Part shown: one piece after another, positions 16,068 to 24,032 of the stretch
Position numbering within the stretch: the first letter of the stretch is position 1
Layout of the letters: each line of letters starts with the position of its first letter
Assembly (NCBI GenBank): GCA_036635475.1
Contig: JAVWQH010000023.1
Coordinates: 1-33,755, forward strand
From: JAHHUA01 sp036635475
GTDB lineage: Bacteria > Bacillota > Clostridia > Oscillospirales > Ruminococcaceae
DNA length: 33,755 bases
Reading direction: 5' to 3'
Program-made: the position numbers and the translations under genes
The notes under the pieces: model-generated
The model's database searches: none
Told to the model about the DNA's origin: nothing
The model's input: the letters and a program-made list of their open reading frames with translations, nothing else

Positions 16068-17045
16068 ATGCGTGGAATTAAAATTGATAGAGTTTTGGAA
16101 TTATTTTTCCGAGGTCTTCATGGTGAATCCCTTTCTGTAAGAAAACTTGCTGACTATTATGACGTTTCCACCAGAAGTATCTCAAGAGATATAACATCAC
16201 TAAAAGTATTTCTCGCTGACCATCGTGAACTGATTGGCAACGCAGAACTAATCTATTGCGGCAAGGATAAATCATATCAATTAATATTGGACGAGTTTAT
16301 TTCCAGTAAGGAACTTTTTGCTATTACGAAAATACTTATTGCTTGCAAACCCTTTAACACACAGGAATTATTAGGAATAATTTCAAAACTAAAACTCCAT
16401 ACATCAGCGGGCGACCGACAAAAGCTTGAAGATTCAATACGCAAAGAAATTTTTCATTATCAGGAAATCCATTTTGACTGCATAAGTATCTTAGATAATG
16501 TGTGGGAACTATCCAAAAACATCGAAACAAAACAAGTCATCACAATAACTTATTATTCTCAAGATAATTTACAAATTAAAACCAAAGTTAGACCACTCTC
16601 CATTATGTTTAGCGAATATTATTTTTATCTTATTGCATATGAATTTGGCGATACAAGTTATGTCCCGCAACATTTCAGAATTGACAGATTAACCAACATT
16701 GTGATAAATTGCGATAAATTCAAACTGCCTATAGGGAAAAAATTTGATGAAGGTTACTTGAGAAAGAGATGCCAATTTATGTGGCCAGGTGAATTGCAAA
16801 AAATAAAATTTGAATTTTCAGGTTTATCTGTACAAGAAATTTTAGACAAAATCCCAACTGCAAAAATTCTTACCAATATAAATAATATATACACAATTGA
16901 AGCGGAGGTATTTGGCGACGGAATAGGAATGTATCTGCTCTCTCAAGGTGCATCGGTAAAAGTTGTTTCTCCCCAAAGTTTTGTTGACTATATGAAAAAA
17001 GAAATCGCAAAAATGAGCGAGCTTTATGTGCCAATTACAGAATAA
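16068..17045 (+). CDS. HTH-WYL domain transcriptional regulator (YafY-like)
   Basis: The 325-residue protein has an N-terminal DeoR-like winged helix (about 1-65, SVRKLADYYDVSTRSISRDI) and a central WYL domain (about 150-230, with ITYYSQDN, KVRPLSIMFSEYYFYLIAY and HFRIDRL), followed by a C-terminal WCX extension (about 240-320). WYL proteins act as ligand-sensing repressors or activators. A strong GGAGG site lies 8 nt before the ATG. It has its own terminator. Targets are not evident, though an upstream palindrome could be its operator. Confidence 0.92.
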   Translation: MRGIKIDRVLELFFRGLHGESLSVRKLADYYDVSTRSISRDITSLKVFLADHRELIGNAELIYCGKDKSYQLILDEFISSKELFAITKILIACKPFNTQELLGIISKLKLHTSAGDRQKLEDSIRKEIFHYQEIHFDCISILDNVWELSKNIETKQVITITYYSQDNLQIKTKVRPLSIMFSEYYFYLIAYEFGDTSYVPQHFRIDRLTNIVINCDKFKLPIGKKFDEGYLRKRCQFMWPGELQKIKFEFSGLSVQEILDKIPTAKILTNINNIYTIEAEVFGDGIGMYLLSQGASVKVVSPQSFVDYMKKEIAKMSELYVPITE

Positions 17046-17052
17046 AAAAAAC

Positions 17053-17089
17053 AGATGCCTCATTCTAAAAGAATTTGGCATCTTTTTTT
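17053..17089 (+). terminator. Terminator of the WYL regulator
   Basis: AGATGCC (17053-17059) pairs with GGCATCT (17077-17083), with an inner ATTC/GAAT extension, followed by six more Ts. Confidence 0.9.
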
Positions 17090-17100
17090 ATAAGATATTG

Positions 17101-17295
17101 TTATTCAATAATTTCTGCAACTCTGCCAACCTGTCCATCAGTCAGCATTACTTTAATCCCATGTGGGTGAGTGCTACTATTGGTAAGAATTTTTCCAACA
17201 TTACCTTGAGTTAGTTTACCCGTTCTTTGGTCAGCTTTTAAAACAATTTTTACAGCAGCACCGATTTTAATATTTGTTCTTATTTGTCCATTCAC
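17101..17295 (-). CDS. ywbE: YwbE family protein
   Basis: The 64-residue protein matches the YwbE (DUF2196) family over its full length: GAAVKIVLKADQRTGKLTQG, VGKILTNSSTHPHGIKV and the tail GQVGRVAEI. The conserved basic, glycine-rich pattern resembles a small beta-barrel nucleic-acid-binding fold, but its function is unknown. A GGGGGG run precedes the ATG at 17295 by about 11 nt. The gene points away from the peptide ORF at 17437 and shares its intergenic region, including the TAACACTATGG box. Confidence 0.88.
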   Translation of the reverse strand: MNGQIRTNIKIGAAVKIVLKADQRTGKLTQGNVGKILTNSSTHPHGIKVMLTDGQVGRVAEIIE

Positions 17296-17356
17296 AATAT
17301 TTCCCCCCCATTCATTTTATCAAACGAATATAATTTCCAATTTAAAACAGTAAAAC

Positions 17357-17397
17357 TTTCCCATAACACTATGGTTAAAATCACTTATTAGTATTAT
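17357..17397 (+). promoter_or_regulatory. Shared box plus -10 upstream of the peptide ORF
   Basis: TTTCCCATAACACTATGG occupies 17357-17374 and contains the inverted repeat CCATA/TATGG. A -10-like TATTAT follows 17 bp later (17392-17397), with no recognisable -35, so the box occupies the -35 position as expected for an activator site. A copy with 16 of 18 identical bases lies at 21280-21297. AAGGAG (17423-17428) then precedes the peptide ATG. Confidence 0.55.
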
Positions 17398-17436
17398 CAT
17401 TAATAAAATAAATAATATATATAAGGAGATTTTAAA

Positions 17437-17598
17437 ATGCAATTTAAAAATAGGTCAAAACAGGTTGTTGCAATGCTTTCAGCCACTTTTATCTTTTTTA
17501 TCTACACATCATTTCCTGCATATAATATTAATACCAATCATCACAACTATCCTATGATGGCTAGAATTGACTTTGGAGAAATGGGCGAAAATATCTAG
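17437..17598 (+). CDS. 53-residue secreted-type peptide precursor, candidate RRNPP signal peptide
   Basis: The ATG follows AAGGAG with an 8-nt spacing. The product starts with a basic segment (MQFKNRSK), then a hydrophobic core (VVAMLSATFIFFIYTSF) ending PAY, and a polar C-terminal part ending MARIDFGEMGENI. This is a signal-peptide-like precursor with a short exported tail. Its stop codon overlaps, tail to tail, that of an XRE-TPR regulator (shared CTAG, 17595-17598). RRNPP systems (Rap, PlcR, Rgg and relatives) pair such regulators with small exported propeptides whose C-terminal piece is re-imported. The pairing here is inferred. The mature peptide is unknown, and I do not recognise the sequence from a characterised system. 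Confidence 0.75.
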   Translation: MQFKNRSKQVVAMLSATFIFFIYTSFPAYNINTNHHNYPMMARIDFGEMGENI

Positions 17599-18506
17599 AT
17601 TTGTTCTATTATTAATTCAAATCGCTCTTTTGCAACTCTAATAACAGTGTTGAATTTTTCAACCTCATCAAAACAAAAAAATATTAATGCCGATTTTTGA
17701 TAGGCTGTTTTTCCTTGTGTCATACAACCTTTTTTGCAAAGGCTGTATGCTTTATTTGCTAATATTTCACCATAAAACTTGGTGCGATTATATTTTTTGC
17801 AACATTCTATTCCAATATCTGCAATTTCAATCGCTTTATCGTATTTTTCTTCCAATGACAGAACTCTTGAATAATTATATGTGATTAAAATTAGAATAAC
17901 TGCTTTTTCTTCAGTATCTATAAAATGGCTTTCAGTATATTTGAATAATTGCTCAAATATGTTAATCGCTTTGGAATATAATTTTTCTTTTGAATAGACA
18001 TTTGCAATATTAACAAGCACTTTCACATCTTCAATGCCCAATAAGCACTTTCCAATATTATTTTCATCAAATTGTGGCGTTGTTAATCTGATCGCATCAT
18101 AAAGCATTTTTGATATATCATTCTGACTTAAACTTTTGTCTGAAAGAGTTTTTGAACGAAGAAAAAATTGCCTATTAAATGTTTCGCTTGCTTGAGGAAG
18201 TTTTTCAAAATCCTCCAATAGCTTATTTGCCTTTTCATATTCATTATTGACATTTGCTGATATTATTTTGTATTTTATATCTTCAAGAACGAAGTCATCA
18301 TCACTTATCATATCGTAATAATGCTCTGTTTTAATACCTAATTTATCCATTAATTTATCAAGTGTTATTTTCTTGGGAACGGATATCCCTGTTTCAATTT
18401 TTGATAATGTGCTTGTTGCACAAATTCCATAACATAATTCTTCTTGTGAAACATTCAAACTTTCACGTTTTTTCCTGATTACATCACCAATTCTATAATT
18501 TTGCAT
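17595..18506 (-). CDS. XRE-family regulator with TPR-like domain (RRNPP-like)
   Basis: The 303-residue protein has an N-terminal helix-turn-helix (about 5-60; IRKKRESLNVSQEELCYGI, TLSKIETG) and an all-helical C-terminal region (about 75-300) with repeated TPR-like helices such as LYSKAINIFEQLF, YDKAIEIADIGIECC and FYGEILANKAYSLCKKG. This is the layout of RRNPP peptide receptors. The start at 18506 has AAGGAAGG 8 nt upstream; the ten earlier residues of the longer ORF lack a site. It has its own promoter and ends exactly where the convergent peptide ORF ends. It probably controls genes carrying the TAACACTATGG box, and peptide binding may switch its activity; both are inferences. Confidence 0.85.
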   Translation of the reverse strand: MQNYRIGDVIRKKRESLNVSQEELCYGICATSTLSKIETGISVPKKITLDKLMDKLGIKTEHYYDMISDDDFVLEDIKYKIISANVNNEYEKANKLLEDFEKLPQASETFNRQFFLRSKTLSDKSLSQNDISKMLYDAIRLTTPQFDENNIGKCLLGIEDVKVLVNIANVYSKEKLYSKAINIFEQLFKYTESHFIDTEEKAVILILITYNYSRVLSLEEKYDKAIEIADIGIECCKKYNRTKFYGEILANKAYSLCKKGCMTQGKTAYQKSALIFFCFDEVEKFNTVIRVAKERFELIIEQI

Positions 18507-18536
18507 TTTTATAACCTTCCTTGAAATGATGTACAA

Positions 18537-18565
18537 ATAATAACATATAAATTGTTAATTATCAA
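18537..18565 (-). promoter_or_regulatory. Promoter of the XRE-TPR regulator
   Basis: On the minus strand TTGATA (18565-18560) and TATTAT (18542-18537) are 17 bp apart, about 30 bp before the chosen ATG. This supports the start at 18506. Confidence 0.7.
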
Positions 18566-18582
18566 TGTTTGGAATAATATAT

Positions 18583-18618
18583 AAAAGCCATAACCTTATC
18601 ATACAGGTTATGGCTTTT
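18583..18618 (-). terminator. Terminator of the zinc-ribbon operon
   Basis: AAAAGCCATAACCT (18583-18596) pairs perfectly with AGGTTATGGCTTTT (18605-18618). It follows the stop of the 18628-19533 gene on the minus strand, isolating the regulator downstream. Confidence 0.8.
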
Positions 18619-18627
18619 AATTGTAAA

Positions 18628-19533
18628 TCAGAGAATTTTATTAGCGATATATTGAATAAAAGTTTCAAGACTACGCAGTTCAGCAGGCAACATATCAAGA
18701 ACGTTTTTAATTTGACGTGTTTCACCATTCATTGATACAGTAATATTGCCAATAGCTGACATCATAAACACTTTTGTGAAAATAGCAGCAACGGTGAGAG
18801 CTACTAAAGCAATGCCCACAATGGCAACAATCCAAAACCAGAGGTTATCACAGCTTTTAACTGAATTTTGTGCAGATACAACAACCATAATCATTCCACT
18901 TATCATTGCAATTAAAAAGAAAAACAAACCAATTTCAAGAGAAAGAAAAGACGTCAAAAATGATACTAACAAAAATATTGTTACAAGTGGACTGTTTATT
19001 CCATAAGCAATCAGCGAATCCTTCAAGGTTGCATCAGAATGGCAGATTTTGCCCAGTGCAAACACCAACAAAACACATAATCCTGTCGCAACAGCAGCAA
19101 TTAGGATACCATACAACAACCCTATCCCCATTGGAGCTTGTATTTTTGGAAAATTCATCAAATCGCTTATTTGAAAAGTACCAATGGTTTTTGCTGACAT
19201 ATTAATTCCATCGCTTATAATATCGCAAATTTTGGATAATATTGAAAACAGCAACAATCCGGAAGCAATCCATTCCGCAGTTAAAAATGCTATAGCTGAG
19301 TGTAAATCTCCACGTTGTACTGCAACTTGTGTAGTTTTAATAGGAAAACAAAAATAAGCTTTCAAGCACAAAAAAATACTATTTAACTTATGTACTACTT
19401 GAGAAAATTGGATATTTTGTCTGGTCCATTCAGCCTGTATTTTAGGTTGTGTAGCCACTGCCCGAGCTTTTTCACAAGTACAAACCTCGCCCTCTTCATA
19501 CTGATTGCCACAAAACTTACAGAATTTTGCCAT
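18628..19533 (-). CDS. Zinc-ribbon multi-pass membrane protein (Yip1-like)
   Basis: The 301-residue protein starts with a zinc-ribbon-like segment (MAKFCKFCGNQYEEGEVCTC; Cys at 5, 8, 18 and 20), a soluble linker to about 55, and then roughly five membrane helices between about 80 and 260 (for example IGLLYGILIAAVATGLCVLLVFALG and FWIVAIVGIALVALTVAAIF). The pattern resembles Yip1-like membrane proteins of Firmicutes, function unknown. AAGGAGG lies 10 nt before the ATG. Only 51 bp separate it from the TcaA-like gene upstream, so the two form one operon. Both start with a zinc ribbon, suggesting linked roles at the membrane. Confidence 0.75.
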   Translation of the reverse strand: MAKFCKFCGNQYEEGEVCTCEKARAVATQPKIQAEWTRQNIQFSQVVHKLNSIFLCLKAYFCFPIKTTQVAVQRGDLHSAIAFLTAEWIASGLLLFSILSKICDIISDGINMSAKTIGTFQISDLMNFPKIQAPMGIGLLYGILIAAVATGLCVLLVFALGKICHSDATLKDSLIAYGINSPLVTIFLLVSFLTSFLSLEIGLFFFLIAMISGMIMVVVSAQNSVKSCDNLWFWIVAIVGIALVALTVAAIFTKVFMMSAIGNITVSMNGETRQIKNVLDMLPAELRSLETFIQYIANKIL

Positions 19534-19584
19534 AATATATTATCCTCCTTAATTTTAAGCATATATAATTATTTTCAGTTTATA

Positions 19585-21144
19585 TTACATCAAGGATATT
19601 GGCTGACTGACTTTTTCATTGGCACTGTAGTGTGAGGATTCAACAGTGTCCAACACCCATTTTCCATTTTCTTTGCAACCAAAATAAACGTTAAAACATT
19701 GAGAACCCTTATCATCTTTTGTTTCACTTGGAGCTGTTGAACCGCTCTTGTATTTGTCAAAGTGATAATCATATGTTACAAAAACTTTTCCGGAAAAATA
19801 AAGATTATATTTATTGCTACGTGTTATATGTAAATCAAGGTCACCTTGTATATTGGTTATCGTAAATTTATAATCAATTCGTGACTCAGGATATTCTAAA
19901 TCTTTTTCAAATTGTTTAATATTGCCATTTATAAAATTGTTTTTAGAGTCTCCAAGAGTTTTAAGTTTTTCTATATCCTTAGCATTTATCGCTGCATAAT
20001 AGCTTTTAATAAAATTGCCTGCTAATTCCATTGCTTCTATACGACAGCTTTGTGGAAGTTTGAGTTGTGGTGTAAATGTATTTTCGTTTTCTTTAATCTT
20101 ATAACTATCTGACATTTTAATTTTGTCTATGTCAAATGAAACTTTTATATCATCTCCTATATTCAAAGGGAATATCTTTAAATCTTTATTATTCAAAAAT
20201 AATATATCACCTTTATAGGTTTTATCATTGATAGTAAGTGAAGATATGGTATTTTCCGGACGTTGAATTGTTAAAGTGGCATAATCAAATTTTAAGTCGA
20301 TTTTTCCGTTGCCATATGGGAAAATCCCCATTTTATCAACTTTATATGTAAAATCATCACTATTAAAATCGTTTTTAGCAGTGGCTTTAAAATCATAAAC
20401 ACCGGGAATGATATTTTTCATTATCACATCAGTATCAGCATCTGGTATTGAAGCAGACTTCTCACCCAGTGTTACGGTTGCATCAGGTATTGCAGAAGTA
20501 AAAGCAACGCCTACACCGCTCATCTCAACCTTATAAGTAGTGAAAAAAATATGTTCATTCTTTATTAAACGCAAAAATCCGTCACCATCAGCCGGAACAT
20601 CACTTCTCAGCTCATTGATGTCAGATTTTAATGTATTTTTGAATTGGGTCAATAGTTCAGAATGATTATCACAAATTTCAAAAAACGGAGCAATTGTTTC
20701 TTTATTTATGACCAATTCTTTTTTTACAGGTACTGTTACCGATGAAAACTTTGCATAATCTTTGTCACGAATTGATTCCAAAAATTTGCTGATGGTTTTT
20801 TCAGGAGTAAATATTTGCTTTGTAATAAAGAAAAATCCACCAAACAAAAGAAAAACACAAGCTGAAACCAAAATTGCAAGTTTAACTTCTTGTGATAATG
20901 GTGCATAAGGCTTTTTCTGCGTTGAAACAGTATTGGCTGAATTTGTTATATCGTATTCAATTTCATTGTAATCGTCAGAATTAGATGTATTTTCCTTTGC
21001 TGTCACAGGTTTGCTATCGTATAATTGTGATGGTTCAATTGAAGCTGAATAAAGTTCCAATGGTAAGTCTTGTTTTGCACCACAATGTTCACAAAAAGTG
21101 GAATCATCATCAATTTTACTACCACAAGATGTACAAAATGCCAT
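19585..21144 (-). CDS. Zinc-ribbon membrane-anchored protein, TcaA-like
   Basis: The 519-residue protein has an N-terminal zinc ribbon (MAFCTSCGSKI...FCEHCGAK; Cys 4, 7, 18, 21), an acidic linker, a single membrane helix (about 88-108) and a large extracellular part. The exterior begins with a region starting TPEKTISKFLESIRDKDYAKF, continues with beta-rich segments, and ends with an NTF2-like fold (FIKSYYAAINAKDIEKLKTLGD and KYNLYFSGKVFVTYDYHF). This is the TcaA layout, proteins linked to cell-envelope stress and glycopeptide response in staphylococci. The start at 21144 has AAGGAGC 8 nt upstream and gives MAFC directly; the eight extra residues of the longer ORF are rejected. Confidence 0.82.
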   Translation of the reverse strand: MAFCTSCGSKIDDDSTFCEHCGAKQDLPLELYSASIEPSQLYDSKPVTAKENTSNSDDYNEIEYDITNSANTVSTQKKPYAPLSQEVKLAILVSACVFLLFGGFFFITKQIFTPEKTISKFLESIRDKDYAKFSSVTVPVKKELVINKETIAPFFEICDNHSELLTQFKNTLKSDINELRSDVPADGDGFLRLIKNEHIFFTTYKVEMSGVGVAFTSAIPDATVTLGEKSASIPDADTDVIMKNIIPGVYDFKATAKNDFNSDDFTYKVDKMGIFPYGNGKIDLKFDYATLTIQRPENTISSLTINDKTYKGDILFLNNKDLKIFPLNIGDDIKVSFDIDKIKMSDSYKIKENENTFTPQLKLPQSCRIEAMELAGNFIKSYYAAINAKDIEKLKTLGDSKNNFINGNIKQFEKDLEYPESRIDYKFTITNIQGDLDLHITRSNKYNLYFSGKVFVTYDYHFDKYKSGSTAPSETKDDKGSQCFNVYFGCKENGKWVLDTVESSHYSANEKVSQPISLM

Positions 21145-21202
21145 ATTTTTATGCTCCTTATTCTTCATTTCTCATATTTTGTCAAATCATTAATTATGTT
21201 TT

Positions 21203-21231
21203 ATGATACTACATCATTTTATTAATGTCAA
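21203..21231 (-). promoter_or_regulatory. Promoter of the TcaA-like/zinc-ribbon operon
   Basis: On the minus strand TTGACA (21231-21226) and TATCAT (21208-21203) are 17 bp apart, about 60 bp before the ATG. The TAACACTATGG box lies 49 bp further upstream. Confidence 0.75.
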
Positions 21232-21279
21232 CATATTATGAATAGTTATTGTTAATAATATGAATAAAAAATATTATAT

Positions 21280-21297
21280 TTTCCTGTAACACTATGG
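21280..21297 (+). promoter_or_regulatory. Second copy of the TTTCCNNTAACACTATGG box
   Basis: TTTCCTGTAACACTATGG differs from the copy at 17357-17374 at two bases only. A -10-like TAAAAT (21318-21323, within TGATAAAAT) follows 20 bp later. A second promoter-like pair, TTGGCA (21346-21351) and TAAATT (21369-21374), 17 bp apart, lies further downstream. The box sits between the divergent TcaA-like and PqqD-like genes and could control either. Confidence 0.55.
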
Positions 21298-21469
21298 CAT
21301 ATATCGACAACTAATGATAAAATATCTCCATTACTGACAAATATATTGGCAATTGTAATATCTAATGATAAATTACATTAAAAATAATTGCATTAATATA
21401 CGCTATTCAACTCGGGCTTAAATAAAAGCATATACAGCAAAAATCTTAGAATTAAGGGAGTATTTTATT

Positions 21470-21724
21470 GTGAAAATTTCAAATGATTTAGTTTGGAGAA
21501 AAATTGATAATTGTATAGTTATTGAACACATAGATGACTACAAAAGCATATATACTATGCAGGGTGCATCTGTTTTAATATTTGAACTTATTGAAAAAAA
21601 TTACTCATATAATCAAATTGTAGACTCGCTTACAGATGAATTTGGTTCAACATATAAAAATCAAATTGAATTAGACGTTGAAAATTTAGTTCATGCTATG
21701 AAAAAGCTGCAAATAATTGTTTAA
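21470..21724 (+). CDS. PqqD-like protein (peptide-chaperone fold)
   Basis: The 84-residue protein matches the PqqD family across its length: a short N-terminal strand region (LVWRKIDNCIVIEH), a central GASVLIFELIEKNYSYNQIVDSLTDEF helix-turn-helix and a final helix DVENLVHAMKKLQIIV. PqqD proteins bind leader peptides of ribosomal peptides and present them to modifying enzymes. No radical SAM enzyme, precursor or peptidase lies next to it, so a stand-alone role is likely. A GTG start at 21470 follows GGGAG by 9 nt. The upstream region contains the box also present before the peptide ORF at 17437. Confidence 0.82.
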   Translation: MKISNDLVWRKIDNCIVIEHIDDYKSIYTMQGASVLIFELIEKNYSYNQIVDSLTDEFGSTYKNQIELDVENLVHAMKKLQIIV

Positions 21725-21782
21725 ATATACCCCTCACAAATACTATAAATCTCAGTCTATTTAATTTCAGATATTTTTTTTA

Positions 21783-21803
21783 AAGCTGTTAATTTAACGG
21801 CTT
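21783..21803 (+). terminator. Terminator of the PqqD-like gene
   Basis: AAGCTGTTAA (21783-21792) pairs with TTAACGGCTT (21794-21803), nine or ten pairs with a tiny loop, then ATTTGTTGTGTT. The T-run is imperfect. Confidence 0.6.
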
Positions 21804-21885
21804 ATTTGTTGTGTTCCATATCATAATCAATTATTTATAGCTAATAGTAAGTTTTGTTATAATTGAAATTTCAGCATAAAAATGA

Positions 21886-21937
21886 CGGTACCTTTTGATA
21901 CCGCCAGATGCCAGCATAACTATTTTAAGCTATGCTG
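21886..21937 (-). terminator. Double hairpin at the amidohydrolase 3' end
   Basis: CAGCATA (21912-21918) pairs with TATGCTG (21931-21937), and CGGTA (21886-21890) pairs with TACCG (21899-21903). On the minus strand the second hairpin is followed by TCATTTTT, so the pair likely terminates the amidohydrolase transcript. Confidence 0.65.
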
Positions 21938-21944
21938 ATTATTT

Positions 21945-23537
21945 TTATTGTGCCATATCGCTTTGATAAACTTTCATACCATTTTTATATGTGGCAAGCA
22001 CTTGTATTTTATCAAGTTTTTCTTTTTGACAATCAACAGGATTTTGAGATAAAACAACAAAATCAGCTTTCTTCCCAATCTCAATTGTGCCTTTGCTATT
22101 CTCTTCAAAATATTGATAAGCTGCATTAATTGTTATCGCTTTCAAAGCATCAAATGTTGAAATTTTTTCATATTCTCCAATAGTTACTCCATCTTTTGTT
22201 TTACGATTAACTGCACACCAAATCGTTTTCATCATATCAGGTACTAAAACCGGTGTGTCTTGATGAAATGTGAATGGAATATTTTTCGCCAATGTTGACT
22301 TAGCCGGACTTATCTTTTTTGCTCTTTCAAAACCGAGATTTTCAATATGAGTATCGCCCCAATAATAAGTGTGTGCCACAAAATAAGATGGGATAATTCC
22401 TTTTCTCTTGATTTCGTCAAGGGCATCTATTGGCATAATTTGTGCGTGAATAATCACAGGACGCATTTTTCCGTCTTCAGGACAAAACTTAACAAATTGC
22501 TGAATAGCCGCATCACCATTGCAATGTGCCAAAAGCTGTTCATCTTCACTATCTGCTATTTTGATAAAATTTTGAATTTCATCGTCTTTATAAACAGGAT
22601 ATCCAACGTAGTCCTCGCTGTCACTATCGCTAACTTTGTTATATGGTTTTGTAAGCCAAGCTGTTCTGCCTTGTGGACTGCCATCAAGGAAAATCTTATA
22701 ACCACCAAGTTTTAAATTGTCATTATATCTTTTATTGTATTCGGGATTTTCAGATAAAAGTGTTGGTGCTTTTTTCAAATCAGCATATCCAACAACATCA
22801 CAGACCAAAATATGATTTATTGAGGCAATTTTCAGCAGTTCAAAATCATCTTTTCCCAACATTCCATCTTGCACTGTTGTTATTCCATATTGCAGATAGA
22901 CTTTTTGTGCTTTTTTAAGCAACTTAATTTTTTCTTCAAGACTTGCTTGAGGAATGATTGAAGAAACGCTAAAAAATGTGTTTTCTTCAATGTATCCGTT
23001 TGGTTCATTGTTTTTATCTTTGCCTATCATTCCGCCTTGAACATTTTTAGTTGTAGCATCAATGTTTGCAAGCTTTAGTGCTTGTGAATTTACAACTCCC
23101 ATATGTCCGCTTACGTGGCTAATTAAAACAGGATTTTCAGGGAAAACACTGTCAAAACATTCTTTGGTAGGGTGAGATTTTTCCTCCAAATTATTATGGT
23201 CATATCCAAATCCAACAACCCAATCGCCTTTTTTAAGGTGGTTCGAGGTTTTGTAATCAGACAACATTTTAATTATTTCATCAAAATTTTTACATTCAGA
23301 AAGGTTTGCCGACCTTAGTGATATAGCGTATTGTGATAAATGGCTATGACTATCTATAAAACTTGGCATTAAGCAAGTATTGTGAAGATTTATATGGATT
23401 GTATCTGAACTTGCCAATTTAAAAATGTCATTACGCTTTCCCATATTAGTTACAACGCCGTCCTGAACCATAATTGCTTCAGGCGTTTCGCCCGTCATTG
23501 TTAAAATTTTTCCGCCGAAAAATATTTTACACACCAT
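21945..23537 (-). CDS. Amidohydrolase family protein (YtcJ-like)
   Basis: The 530-residue protein is a metal-dependent hydrolase with a TIM-barrel core. The metal-binding HxH is H64-S-H66 in SFIDSHSHL, a later histidine block is LISHVSGHMG, then VIIHAQIM and LLAHCNGDAA, and the catalytic-acid region reads PFTFHQDTPV. The C-terminal IGKKADFVVLSQNPV is typical of the family's closing beta sandwich. The start at 23537 has GGAGG 7 nt upstream (MVCKIFF); the seven upstream residues of the longer ORF lack one. Substrates of YtcJ-type enzymes are unassigned here; some hydrolyse N-substituted formamides or imides. It is 13 bp downstream of a small conserved gene on the same strand. Confidence 0.88.
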   Translation of the reverse strand: MVCKIFFGGKILTMTGETPEAIMVQDGVVTNMGKRNDIFKLASSDTIHINLHNTCLMPSFIDSHSHLSQYAISLRSANLSECKNFDEIIKMLSDYKTSNHLKKGDWVVGFGYDHNNLEEKSHPTKECFDSVFPENPVLISHVSGHMGVVNSQALKLANIDATTKNVQGGMIGKDKNNEPNGYIEENTFFSVSSIIPQASLEEKIKLLKKAQKVYLQYGITTVQDGMLGKDDFELLKIASINHILVCDVVGYADLKKAPTLLSENPEYNKRYNDNLKLGGYKIFLDGSPQGRTAWLTKPYNKVSDSDSEDYVGYPVYKDDEIQNFIKIADSEDEQLLAHCNGDAAIQQFVKFCPEDGKMRPVIIHAQIMPIDALDEIKRKGIIPSYFVAHTYYWGDTHIENLGFERAKKISPAKSTLAKNIPFTFHQDTPVLVPDMMKTIWCAVNRKTKDGVTIGEYEKISTFDALKAITINAAYQYFEENSKGTIEIGKKADFVVLSQNPVDCQKEKLDKIQVLATYKNGMKVYQSDMAQ

Positions 23538-23550
23538 TGTAATCCTCCAT

Positions 23551-23769
23551 TCAATCAAATAATTTCTCTAGATATTGGTAAGGAATAAGCAGAGAAAAAT
23601 ATTCTTCCCAGTGTTCTTTTCTGATAGGCATCACAGGGTGCACAATATCATCAAAAATCAAAACAAGAGCAGGACAAATATTTTTGTATCTTTCTGTATA
23701 ATAAAAGCATTTAAGCTTTCCACTATTTATAAGTTTTTTGGCTATATTATGGTAGCTAAAATATGCCAT
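23551..23769 (-). CDS. Small conserved Clostridia protein (72 aa), function unknown
   Basis: The ATG follows GAGGAG with a 6-nt spacing. The sequence opens MAYFSYHNIAKKLINSGKL and ends with PMPIRKEHWEEYFSLLI. From memory, similar short proteins in gut Clostridia are labelled after a thermostable hemolysin, a name I could not check and do not rely on. The protein has no signal peptide or clear membrane helix. Its stop lies 13 bp before the amidohydrolase start, so the two are probably co-transcribed from the promoter at 23798-23827. Confidence 0.75.
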   Translation of the reverse strand: MAYFSYHNIAKKLINSGKLKCFYYTERYKNICPALVLIFDDIVHPVMPIRKEHWEEYFSLLIPYQYLEKLFD

Positions 23770-23797
23770 AAAATTCTCCTCATAGTCCCATATTTGT

Positions 23798-23827
23798 ATT
23801 ATATAACAAAATTAATTAACTTATCAA
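23798..23827 (-). promoter_or_regulatory. Promoter of the small protein/amidohydrolase unit
   Basis: On the minus strand TTGATA (23827-23822) and a consensus TATAAT (23803-23798) are 18 bp apart, 28 bp before the ATG. Confidence 0.75.
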
Positions 23828-23991
23828 ATAATTATTGTCACTTTGTGTTAATATATGTTATACTAATTGTAAACTTTCTGTTAACAACCCTCTTTTTAGT
23901 ATTATTAGCTAGAATACTACAACTAATTTGATATATCCCACAAGGCAATATTGAATTGCAAATACTTTTTATTAAATATAAAAATAAAAAA

Positions 23992-24016
23992 GTGCCTGTT
24001 TTTTCAAACAGACACC
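23992..24016 (-). terminator. Terminator of ackA
   Basis: On the minus strand GGTGTCTGTTT (24016-24006) pairs with AAACAGGCAC with one G-T position, followed by TTTTTTATTTTTA. A strong intrinsic terminator just after the acetate kinase stop. Confidence 0.85.
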
Positions 24017-24032
24017 TTTAAATTGGTAATTA

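Noticed and set aside
21470..21724. RiPP biosynthetic cluster around PqqD
   Set aside because: No radical SAM enzyme, precursor peptide or peptidase is adjacent.
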